A stretch of 56,908 bases of DNA from Pseudomonadales bacterium (GTDB lineage Bacteria; Pseudomonadota; Gammaproteobacteria; Pseudomonadales; Azotimanducaceae): NCBI GenBank assembly GCA_023300545.1, contig JALZVT010000026.1:1-56908 (forward strand), written 5' to 3'. How positions within the stretch are numbered: position 1 is the first letter of the stretch; the number at the start of each line of letters is the position of its first letter. A program made the translations under genes and the position numbers. Shown in pieces: positions 33,655 to 40,938 of this stretch. Below the pieces are notes generated by a model, which made no database searches, was not told where the DNA came from, and was given only the letters and a program-made list of their open reading frames with translations.

Positions 33655-33682
33655 ATTATGTCGCATCGTCGGTTGATTGCAA
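33655..33682 (-). promoter_or_regulatory. Sigma70-like promoter for the small minus-strand unit
   Basis: On the minus strand TTGCAA (33677-33682), 16 bases, then CATAAT (33655-33660). Matches to TTGACA/TATAAT are 4/6 and 5/6. Expected start is near 33648, 15 bases before the strong Shine-Dalgarno. Confidence 0.45.
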
Positions 33683-33772
33683 GTGCCTGTGGCCGCTGCC
33701 AAAGGTCGGGAAAATCTGGCGCAGGTTGGGTACTATTTCGGCTTCTGAGAATAACGAATAGAGAAGTACGCC

Positions 33773-34819
33773 GTGAAAATATCGATGTTGTTGAGCTATG
33801 CCGGCGGCCTGAAAGAACGGGTCGCTGAGCTGAAAGAGTACGAAAAGGCAGGCCTTGATGTGGTTTGGATGCCGGAGGCCTACTCGTTTGATGCCCCTAC
33901 AGCCATGGGCTACATCGCCGCAAACACCGAGCGCGTCACCATAGCGTCGGGTATTTTGCCGGTATTCACCCGTACCCCCTCATTGCTGGCCATGACCGCT
34001 GCCGGTTTGGACTATCTGTCTGATGGCAGAGCGATGCTGGGTCTGGGCGCTTCTGGTCCCCAGGTAATCGAGGGCTTTCACGGCGTGCCTTATGATGCGC
34101 CGCTGGCTCGCCTGCGTGAAACCGTCGAGATCTGCCGCCAAGTGTGGCGTCGCGAGAAAGTCCGTCACACCGGCAAAAAATACGAGGTGCCGTTGGGGCA
34201 AGATAAGGGCACTGGCTTGGCGAAGCCGTTAAAGCTGATTAACCATCCCGTTCGCGACGAGATTCCAATCGCACTGGCAACTCTGGGCTCCAAGAGTGTT
34301 GAGGCAACCGCCGAGCTTGCTGAAGCTTGGTTGCCGGCGTTTTACACGGCCGAAGCCGCTCACGATGTTTGGGGGGCGGCGTTAGCGGCGGGCAATGCCA
34401 AGCGCGACCCTGCGCGTGGTCCGCTTGACGTGTATGCCGGTGGTGCAGTTTCTATCGGTAAGAACCGCGAGAAAATGCGTGATATGGCGCGACCGCAAAT
34501 TGCGCTTTATGTTGGCGGTATGGGCGCACGCTCGAAAAACTTCTACAACGATATTTTTTGCAAATCAGGCTACGAAGCTGAAGCTGGCGAGATTCAGCGA
34601 CTGTTTCTTGAAGGCAAAAAAGACGCCGCAGAAGCAGCGATTCCAGACAGCTTTATGGCCGCCAATTCATTGGTTGGTGAGCCGGAATTTGTGACGGAAC
34701 GGCTGCACGCCCTGAAAGAGTCAGGCGTTACCTCGTTGAACGTATCGTTCATGGGTGAAACCTCGGCCGAGAAAATTAAGGCCTGTGATCAGCTGCGCAA
34801 CCTTGTGGACGCGATGTAG
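33773..34819 (+). CDS. LLM-class, F420-type oxidoreductase
   Basis: 348 residues from GTG 33773 (GAGAAG upstream). A TIM-barrel of the luciferase-like monooxygenase family: VVWMPEAYSFDAPTAMGYIAA (in two strands), the bulge TERVTIASGILPV, and GLGASGPQVIEGFHG, the pattern of F420-dependent reductases and dehydrogenases as opposed to FMN monooxygenases. F420 use is family knowledge and is unusual, though not unknown, in gammaproteobacteria. It overlaps the following selenoprotein gene by one base (TAGTG), so the two are probably translated together and may share a substrate. Confidence 0.82.
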   Translation: MKISMLLSYAGGLKERVAELKEYEKAGLDVVWMPEAYSFDAPTAMGYIAANTERVTIASGILPVFTRTPSLLAMTAAGLDYLSDGRAMLGLGASGPQVIEGFHGVPYDAPLARLRETVEICRQVWRREKVRHTGKKYEVPLGQDKGTGLAKPLKLINHPVRDEIPIALATLGSKSVEATAELAEAWLPAFYTAEAAHDVWGAALAAGNAKRDPARGPLDVYAGGAVSIGKNREKMRDMARPQIALYVGGMGARSKNFYNDIFCKSGYEAEAGEIQRLFLEGKKDAAEAAIPDSFMAANSLVGEPEFVTERLHALKESGVTSLNVSFMGETSAEKIKACDQLRNLVDAM

Positions 34820-35736
34820 TGTCCAGTCTGCCGCCGGTAGACCATATCCAGCGGACGCGTGATCAATACGCGTCGCTGGGTTACCCACCCTATGCGTGGG
34901 TGAAAGAACACACGCAGCCGCCATTTGTAGCGCTGAAAAAACCACTGCGCGAATGTCGACTGGGGCTGGTGAGTTCTGGCGGCGTTTACAAAGCCGGGCA
35001 GGTGGCATTTCACTACAAAGACGACATCAGTTTACGCGTGATTGACCGTGCAACGCCCGCCAGCGAATTGCGTGCCACGCACTTTGCCTACGACCTGACA
35101 GATGCGCGGCGCGACCCCAACGTGGTGCTGCCGTTTGCCGGACTCAAGCGGCTTGTTGATGAGGGCGCGCTGGGCGAACTCGCTAACAACGCCTATACGT
35201 TCATGGGCGGCATCTACTCTGCACGTAAAGTTCGTGAGCACATTGCACCCGAGCTGGTGCAGCGATTTGTTCGTGACGAAGTGGATGTTGTTCTACTGGT
35301 GCCGGTCTGACCTGTTTGTCATCAGTCCGTTGGACTGATCGCACGGGCGCTTGAAGCTGCCGGAATTCCCACCTTGTGTATGAGCAGCGCGTTGTCGATT
35401 ACGGCCTCGGTTAATCCACCGCGAGCCGCATTTTTAGACTTTCCCTTGGGGCATACCGCGGGTCGGCCCAACGAGCTTGATGAGCAGACAGAGATTATGC
35501 GTGCAGCCTTAGCGGTGTTCGCCGAATCTGAGCGCGGAGAGATCACCCCGTTGCCGTTTGAGTGGAGTGCCGATCACAGCTGGAAAGCGCAGGTTATGGC
35601 CGGTGATGCGGAGGGTGATGATCGGGTTGAGCGGTTTGCTTCGCCGCAGTATCAAAGCGCAGCGGATGAGGCGATTGTGGATGCGAGCTGTCCGAGTTGT
35701 ATTTGGTTGGATCGTGAGCAGGACGGGGCCGAGTAA
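34819..35736 (+). CDS. GrdB-family selenoprotein with an in-frame TGA (Sec164)
   Basis: Reading through the TGA at 35308-35310 joins two open frames in the same phase, giving 305 residues. The protein belongs to the glycine/sarcosine/betaine reductase selenoprotein B-like family: LVSSGGVYKAGQVAFHYKDD (about 50-69), RATHFAYDLTDARRDPN, YTFMGGIYSARKVRE (about 134-148), then LVPV-U-PVCHQS. Sec164 and Cys167 form the UxxC redox motif, and GLIARALEAAGIPT follows without a break. A SECIS-like hairpin begins 10 bases after the TGA. The C-terminus ends with a CPSC pair. The start is GTG 34819. The biochemical reaction of these aerobic GrdB-like proteins is unknown; a redox role with the coupled LLM oxidoreductase is inferred. 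Confidence 0.9.
35308..35340 (+). other. UGA recoding site with bacterial SECIS-like hairpin
   Basis: TGA (35308-35310) is followed by ATCAGTCC (35321-35328), loop GTT, and GGACTGAT (35332-35339): a perfect 8-bp stem whose apical loop starts with G, 18 bases after the TGA. Bacterial SECIS elements have apical loops roughly 16-37 bases after the UGA with G at the tip. It lies in coding sequence, as expected in bacteria. Confidence 0.75.
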
Positions 35737-35740
35737 GAAG

Positions 35741-35764
35741 GGGGTCAGAATTAATTCTGACCCC
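35741..35764. repeat. Dispersed palindrome, copy 2
   Basis: GGGGTCAGAATT-AATTCTGACCCC, a perfect 24-nt palindrome, fills most of the 30-base gap between the convergent selenoprotein and arfB genes. Confidence 0.9.
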
Positions 35765-35766
35765 TG

Positions 35767-36201
35767 TTAGGAATCCAGGCCTGGTTTGGAGCGGTGGGCC
35801 TTTGTCGAACTCCGGCGTTTCTTGTTTTCTACCCGCCGGCGCTGGGCGCCTCTGCTCGGCTTTGTTGCCACGCGGCGTTTTGGCCGTACCTTGGCTTCGC
35901 GAATCAGTTCGCCGAGGCGCAGCAGTGCAGCCGCTCGGTTGCGTAGCTGACTGCGGGACTCCTGAGCAAACAGCACAATCTCGTCGCGGTTATTCAAGCG
36001 CGAGCCCGCCAGGGCGCGTAGCCGGTCGGCAATCGCGGGGTGCAGGCCGCTCCGGCCAACGTGCAGGCGCAACTCGACAGCGGTTGCTACCTTGTTAACG
36101 TGCTGGCCGCCGGGGCCGCTGCTGTGGACAAAGCTGGTCTGCAGCGCCTCATCGGGGATTGATGTTTCGCTCCCGAACCGATCGGGCACTTGGGTGGTCA
36201 T
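35767..36201 (-). CDS. arfB: Alternative ribosome-rescue factor B (ArfB/YaeJ)
   Basis: 144 residues. The peptide-release domain carries SSGPGGQHVNKVATAVELR (GGQ near residue 31), and a basic C-terminal tail (about 110-140: RRVATKPSRGAQRRRVENKKRR) would reach into the mRNA channel. ArfB hydrolyses peptidyl-tRNA on ribosomes stalled at mRNA ends and has no stop-codon-reading domain, as here. Length fits. Its gene is divergent from the SDR gene. Confidence 0.9.
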   Translation of the reverse strand: MTTQVPDRFGSETSIPDEALQTSFVHSSGPGGQHVNKVATAVELRLHVGRSGLHPAIADRLRALAGSRLNNRDEIVLFAQESRSQLRNRAAALLRLGELIREAKVRPKRRVATKPSRGAQRRRVENKKRRSSTKAHRSKPGLDS

Positions 36202-36217
36202 GGCTATGGCATAATTT
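36190..36217 (+). promoter_or_regulatory. Possible promoter for the SDR operon
   Basis: TTGGGT (36190-36195), 16 bases, TAATTT (36212-36217), then ACGGAG as ribosome site before ATG 36240. It overlaps the start of arfB on the other strand. Match to consensus is moderate. Confidence 0.3.
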
Positions 36218-36239
36218 CAAAAAACGGAGTGTAAAACCA

Positions 36240-37019
36240 ATGAGCAAGCCAACGCTATTCGATTTGTCTGGAAAAGTGGCACTGACCACAGGTTCTTCTC
36301 GCGGTATGGGACGTTCTTTGGCCGAAGGACTCGCTATGGCGGGTGCCAAGGTTGTGGTTTCGAGCCGTAATCAAGACGCCTGTGATGAAACCGCTGCCGC
36401 CATCAATGAGCTGGTGGGGGAGGAGCGTGCGATGGGTGTGGCGTGCAACATTGGTCACAAAGAGCAACTGCAGGCGCTGGTAGACACCACGCGCTCTACC
36501 TTTGGCGATATCGACATTCTGATGGCCAACGCCGGCATCAACCCGTTTTATGGGCCGTCGTCAGAAATACCCGATTGGGCGTTCGACAAGACCATGTCGA
36601 CCAACGTGAAGTCGAACCATTGGCTGGCGCACATGGTGTTACCGGACATGGTTAAGAAGAAGGACGGGGTGATTGTGATCACCTCTTCTAACGGCGCCTT
36701 TATGCCGTCGACCCATCTCGGGGCTTATTCCATCTCCAAGGCTGCGGATCTGGCGCTGGTGCGCAATCTGGCGGCGGAATACGGCAAAGACAACATTCGT
36801 ATCAATGCGCTCTGCCCCGGTGTGTTCAAAACCGACTTTGCTCAGGTGTTGTGGCAGGGCGAAGACGGCAAAGACAAGCCGGCTGAGGGCATTGCGCTCG
36901 ATCGCTTTGGCGACCCAGAAGAGCTGCGCGGCGTTGGTGTCTTTCTCGCTTCCCGCGCGGCCAGCTATATGACGGGCCAGGCGATGATCATCGACGGCGG
37001 CAACGTGATGGTGCGCTAG
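36240..37019 (+). CDS. SDR family NAD(P)-dependent oxidoreductase
   Basis: 259 residues from ATG 36240 (ACGGAG upstream), the classical SDR length. The cofactor loop is TGSSRGMGRS (about 17-26), NAG lies at about 94-96 (MANAGIN), the catalytic Ser is in ITSSNGAF (about 144-151) and the YxxxK motif is YSISK (about 161-165). RINALCPGVFKTDFA and the C-terminal GQAMIIDGGNVM complete the family. The loop and SSRNQD strand suggest NADP(H). The substrate is unknown. The next gene overlaps by one base. Confidence 0.9.
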   Translation: MSKPTLFDLSGKVALTTGSSRGMGRSLAEGLAMAGAKVVVSSRNQDACDETAAAINELVGEERAMGVACNIGHKEQLQALVDTTRSTFGDIDILMANAGINPFYGPSSEIPDWAFDKTMSTNVKSNHWLAHMVLPDMVKKKDGVIVITSSNGAFMPSTHLGAYSISKAADLALVRNLAAEYGKDNIRINALCPGVFKTDFAQVLWQGEDGKDKPAEGIALDRFGDPEELRGVGVFLASRAASYMTGQAMIIDGGNVMVR

Positions 37020-37213
37020 TGTCCTTTGGCACCTCTTTAGTCGATTCCAGCTGCCCTTATTGTGGGGAGCCTGTGCAACTGGTGGTTGACGAAGGCGCGC
37101 AGGAGCAAGACTACATTGAAGACTGCCAGGTGTGCTGTCGGCCCATGCGGGTAAGCGCCCAATTGGCAAACGATGGCTCTGTAGAGCTCACGTTGCGCAG
37201 CGAGGACGAGTAG
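37019..37213 (+). CDS. CPXCG motif-containing cysteine-rich protein
   Basis: 64 residues starting at GTG 37019. Two Cys pairs, SCPYCGEPV (residues about 11-19) and DCQVCCRPM (about 35-43), form a probable zinc ribbon; the family is small and of unknown role. A one-base overlap couples it to the SDR gene, and 3 bases separate it from the metallopeptidase gene. Confidence 0.85.
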   Translation: MSFGTSLVDSSCPYCGEPVQLVVDEGAQEQDYIEDCQVCCRPMRVSAQLANDGSVELTLRSEDE

Positions 37214-37216
37214 CGC

Positions 37217-37954
37217 GTGCAGTTTGTGCAGGACATTCGAGATCGGCCGGTCACCTTCGAAGTGCAGCTGATGAAGCGGCGCAAGTCGCGCATTGGCATT
37301 AACTTCGAAGCCTTTGATCGGGTACGACTCGAAGCCCCTGCGCGAACAACACTGGAAGAGCTGCAAGCGATGGTCAGTGCGCATGAGCGTTGGTTTTCTT
37401 ATCGGTTGCAGCGAGTGGCCGAAGAAAGCCCAACGTTTTTGCCGCCGGCCTATCAGCACGGCGAGCTGGTGTTACACCATGGCGAGCCGCTGCAATTACG
37501 GGTGTGCTTCGACGGTACGGCTCGGCCGCGAGCAGAGGCCCACGAGCCTGGCGCGCTACGGCTGTATTTGCCGGGAGAGCTACACAACCCCGAGCCGCTG
37601 ATTCGGCGACTCGTGCGCAGTTGGCAGTCGCGTGAAGCCAAGGTGTTGTTTGAACATACGCTCGAACGGCTGTGCGGTGAAATCGACTGGGTGCCAACGG
37701 TGCCCCAGTGGCGGGTGCAGTTTATGCGGTCCCAGTGGGGTAGTTGCAATCAGTCGGGGCATCTCGCGTTGAACACCCATATGGTCAAGTTACCCCAACC
37801 GCTGGTTGACTATGTTTTGGTGCACGAGCTGTGTCATTTAAAACATATGAACCACGGCAAACGTTTTCAGGGGTTGATGGACAAGCACCAGCCAGACTGG
37901 CGTGATCGGCAGACAGAGTTGAATCGTTACGGCGGGCTATTGGCTGAGCTATAA
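37217..37954 (+). CDS. YgjP/M48-like metallopeptidase (DUF45)
   Basis: 245 residues from GTG 37217. The zinc motif is VHELCHLKHMNHG (HExxH near residue 203, third His in the following MNHG), with the preceding RSQWGSCNQSGHLALN typical of YgjP-like SprT-fold proteins. The N-terminal half contains KRRKSRIGINFE, also a family landmark. Function of these proteins is unknown; intracellular, no signal peptide. It is the third gene of a coupled group with the SDR and CPXCG genes. Confidence 0.85.
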   Translation: MQFVQDIRDRPVTFEVQLMKRRKSRIGINFEAFDRVRLEAPARTTLEELQAMVSAHERWFSYRLQRVAEESPTFLPPAYQHGELVLHHGEPLQLRVCFDGTARPRAEAHEPGALRLYLPGELHNPEPLIRRLVRSWQSREAKVLFEHTLERLCGEIDWVPTVPQWRVQFMRSQWGSCNQSGHLALNTHMVKLPQPLVDYVLVHELCHLKHMNHGKRFQGLMDKHQPDWRDRQTELNRYGGLLAEL

Positions 37955-37975
37955 GGCCCAGCGATTAAGACTGAG

Positions 37976-39355
37976 TTATTCCTCAGCCACCGGATCGTCA
38001 AGACTCGGTGCCGTGTTAGGCACAGCCTCAACAGCAGGCGCCCGCTCAGCCGCATTGAGTTTTGGTCGTGAGATGCTCACTCGGGCGGCCAGCTTCGGAT
38101 CAGGAATAGTGCCTTTCATCACTTCTTCTTCAGAAGTTTGGATGCCAATGCGGAACGCCGCAAAGCCGGGCATCAACACCTGATCAAGGGCCATGCCCAA
38201 GACTCGGCCCGTGTAAGGCGAGGTGATTTCAGAACGAACGTTGGTGATGGGGTCAGTGATGGTGCCCAGCAGTTCACCCGGTTTTACGCGTTCGCCAAGC
38301 TTTACCTCGGAAAACAAAATTCCGCCCTGATCGGCGCGAATCCAGGTGCTCTTGTAGTAGTGCGGTTCGCGCACGACCCGGCTATTGCGTTTGCCGTACA
38401 TTTTCATGTGGCTGAGCAAATGTCGCAGGCCTTTCACGCCGCGATCAACTGCTTTCTTTTGCAGGCGTAAGGGTTCGCCGGCTTCAAGCGTTACCGATGG
38501 AATGCCGTATTCGGTGGCGGCCCGACGCAGGGTGCCCTTTGAGCCGGTCGAATGCAGGATGACCATGTCGCCGAAGGCTTCGGCCAACTCGCGAACGTCG
38601 TCGTTTTTCAGGTTGGCGCGCAGCTGTGGCAAGTTGGTGCGGTGAAACGAGCCCGTGTGTAAATCAACCAGCACTTCGCAGTTGAGAATAACCTTGTTGA
38701 AGAATTCGTAGGCAATGCGCGATGCCGAGCTGCCGCGTGGGTTGCCGGGAAAAAATCGGTTGAGGTCGCGACGGTCAGTCAGATAGCGAGAATTTCTGCG
38801 AAAGCCATCGAGGTTAACGATGGGCACGCCAACCACGGTGCCGTTCAGTTTGGCCGGGTCGATGTTGTAGAGCAGGCGGCGAACCATTTCGATGCCGTTG
38901 AGTTCGTCACCGTGCACAGCGGCAGTAACGCACAGTACAGGACCTTGCTGGGCGCCGTTCACAACCAACACCGGAACCGAGGCGGCGAGGCCGTCGAGGG
39001 ATTGTTCGGGGCTCCAGGCAAGACGCGTCGAGGTGGCGGGGGCAACTTCGGTGCCAAACATGACAAAGGAGGCACCAGTCGGTGCGGGTTTGGGGTCGCT
39101 GGTGGTTTCTGCCAATGGGGTTTCAATACCCTCGGGCTGGGGCGCGGCCAAATCGACGTTGGGTGCCAGTGGAATGGCTTCTTTTAGTACAGCAGCCGAT
39201 TGCGTCTCAGCGGCGGCCTCATCGCTGGGTTGCAGGCCGTCCTCTGACGCCAAGGCGTTGGCGCTGGCCATCACGAGCGAGCTGGTTAAGGCACCGGTCA
39301 ATAGGAGGCCGCGATAGACGGAGAAGAGGGCAGTGGTGTTTGGTCGCATCAGCAT
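37976..39355 (-). CDS. Exported succinylglutamate desuccinylase/aspartoacylase family protein
   Basis: 459 residues, a second ATG lying 6 bases on. A signal peptide (LLLTGALTSSLVMASANALA) and an acidic, Ala/Pro-rich spacer (about 40-95) precede the AstE/AspA domain. Zinc ligands are His148 and Glu151 (AAVHGDELNG) and His233 (VDLHTGSFHR); the catalytic Glu is probably in VTLEAGEPLRL. The C-terminal beta-barrel contains RADQGGILFSEVKLGERVKP in two strands. M14-fold members deacylate N-acyl amino acids or process wall peptides; the export signal is unusual for the metabolic AstE itself. Substrate unknown. Confidence 0.82.
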   Translation of the reverse strand: MLMRPNTTALFSVYRGLLLTGALTSSLVMASANALASEDGLQPSDEAAAETQSAAVLKEAIPLAPNVDLAAPQPEGIETPLAETTSDPKPAPTGASFVMFGTEVAPATSTRLAWSPEQSLDGLAASVPVLVVNGAQQGPVLCVTAAVHGDELNGIEMVRRLLYNIDPAKLNGTVVGVPIVNLDGFRRNSRYLTDRRDLNRFFPGNPRGSSASRIAYEFFNKVILNCEVLVDLHTGSFHRTNLPQLRANLKNDDVRELAEAFGDMVILHSTGSKGTLRRAATEYGIPSVTLEAGEPLRLQKKAVDRGVKGLRHLLSHMKMYGKRNSRVVREPHYYKSTWIRADQGGILFSEVKLGERVKPGELLGTITDPITNVRSEITSPYTGRVLGMALDQVLMPGFAAFRIGIQTSEEEVMKGTIPDPKLAARVSISRPKLNAAERAPAVEAVPNTAPSLDDPVAEE

Positions 39356-39470
39356 GTGGGGTCAGCTAACCTAGTTGGGACCAGAATTATCAGCGGAGTG
39401 GTGGTTGTGTCCCTCAAGTATTGATTGGACCCAACCTAAGAATTCACTCAAAGTCTGGTTCTTATGTACA

Positions 39471-39476
39471 TATAAT
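39471..39476 (+). promoter_or_regulatory. TATAAT -10 box of the aminotransferase gene
   Basis: A perfect TATAAT stands 24 bases before ATG 39500. No convincing -35 element is present; TATG just upstream (39464-39467) may help as an extended region. Confidence 0.35.
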
Positions 39477-39499
39477 TTCAGAGTTTAGCGGAAAAGTTC

Positions 39500-40924
39500 A
39501 TGAATGTTCCAAGTCGCGTGTCACTAAACGCTAAAGATCTCCAGCTGCAAGAAGTGTCTGTTACTCGCAAGATGTCAGCTTCATTGCCTAAATTGCGAGC
39601 CGCTGCTGAGGCCAATGGGTTACCTATTCATCACCTGGGTGCGGGTTATCCGCACCCTGAAGTGACCGATCCGCGCGGCTTCATTGCCCACCAAAACGCC
39701 TACTTCGAGCATTTGGCGGCGGCGGAAGGCAATAACGACCCGGCGGCATTGCCCGAGTTTTTGCGTGAGGCCTACGCCTACACCGATACCTTGGGGCCGC
39801 GTCAAACCAGAGAGGTCTTTGCTGACGTCTATGGCAGTGACTGGCAGGTGACAATAGACCCTGATCGATTGATTCCAACCGTCGGGGCAACCGGCGGCAT
39901 TAGTCTGGTGTGCGCGCTGTTTGAGCGACCGGGCGTGCCCTTGGCATACATCACCGACGCCCCAACCTACGCCGGCTTTTTGGTGCGCAGTGTGCTCACC
40001 CAGTCGTCGCAAATATTTAGCGTTGATATGGACTCCGAAGGTCCGATTCCAGAGCAGTTTCGGGCGCAGATTCTCGCGGCACGCGCCGCCGGCTTTTTTG
40101 TGCCGTTCTATTACACCGTGCCCGATGGCCACAATCCGGCGGGTATTTCGTTCAGCACCCAGCGCCGGCTCGACATTCTTGCCATTGCCCGAGAGCTGGG
40201 TGTGCTTATTCTCGAAGACGCGCCCTACATCTACATCGACTACAACGACGAACGACCAAAGCCGTTTTTGGCACTCGACCCCATGCAAACCGTGCATCTC
40301 TTTACGGGGTCGAAGATTGGTTTGCCGGGGCCGCGGATTGGATTTATTTACAGCGACGCCCTACTCGAAATTGCTGACCAACAGCAGGTGCCCATCGCAG
40401 ATTTGCTGCTGACCGAGTCGAGTTCGGACATTCTGTTTCAAAACCCGGCGGCCCTGCGTGGGTTTGAAGGCTTGCTGCACAAACAGGATGACGCAGGGGT
40501 CTTCCAGCAGCGCGAGTCGCTGTGGGAAGTGGCGGCAAAGAAGCTGGTGGTCTATCGCGAGAACCGCGAACTTTTGCTCGATGGGTTGCAAGAGGGCTTG
40601 GGCGATTGGCCCGATGAGTTTCATTGGACGGTGCCCGAAGCGGGGTTCTTTTCGGTGTTTACCTTTCTGCGCCCAGACATCACAACGGACGATGCCTTCA
40701 TTGAAAAGCTGGTCGCGCAATATGGTGTTGTGGTGATTCCGATGTATGGCTTTTACCCCGAAGATGCAAAAGACCGTGATCCGCGAGCGGGCATGAACCA
40801 GTTGCGTATTTCGTTTTGCTTTACAGAGTCAGCGGGGGCGGCGAGGCGTGAGGATATGCGCACGGCGGTAGCGGCTTTTTGCGACGCGATACGCTCTATT
40901 ACCGGGAAACAAGCCAAGCGCTAA
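39500..40924 (+). CDS. PLP-dependent aminotransferase, class I/II
   Basis: 474 residues with a good ribosome site (GCGGAAAAG) before ATG 39500. Fold-type I features: VGATGGISLVCALF (PLP phosphate loop), DGHNPAGIS (about 211-219), the Asp of LILEDAPYIYIDYN, and the PLP Lys in TGSKIGLPGPRIG. It resembles the MocR/2-aminoadipate transaminase branch but lacks the GntR DNA-binding part, so it is an enzyme. The insertion between Ile and the C-domain (about 315-350) makes it longer than usual. The amino-acid substrate is unknown. An imperfect inverted repeat (AAGCGC..GCGCTT, 40916-40940) spans its stop and the end of the convergent kinase gene. Confidence 0.85.
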   Translation: MNVPSRVSLNAKDLQLQEVSVTRKMSASLPKLRAAAEANGLPIHHLGAGYPHPEVTDPRGFIAHQNAYFEHLAAAEGNNDPAALPEFLREAYAYTDTLGPRQTREVFADVYGSDWQVTIDPDRLIPTVGATGGISLVCALFERPGVPLAYITDAPTYAGFLVRSVLTQSSQIFSVDMDSEGPIPEQFRAQILAARAAGFFVPFYYTVPDGHNPAGISFSTQRRLDILAIARELGVLILEDAPYIYIDYNDERPKPFLALDPMQTVHLFTGSKIGLPGPRIGFIYSDALLEIADQQQVPIADLLLTESSSDILFQNPAALRGFEGLLHKQDDAGVFQQRESLWEVAAKKLVVYRENRELLLDGLQEGLGDWPDEFHWTVPEAGFFSVFTFLRPDITTDDAFIEKLVAQYGVVVIPMYGFYPEDAKDRDPRAGMNQLRISFCFTESAGAARREDMRTAVAAFCDAIRSITGKQAKR

Positions 40925-40938
40925 GGCGCGCTTTGCGC

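Noticed and set aside
35311-35736. A separate gene beginning at ATG 35380 or near it, downstream of the TGA
   Set aside because: It is in the same phase as the upstream frame, has no ribosome site, and family similarity starts directly after the TGA. Readthrough as a selenoprotein explains both parts better than a pseudogene or two genes.
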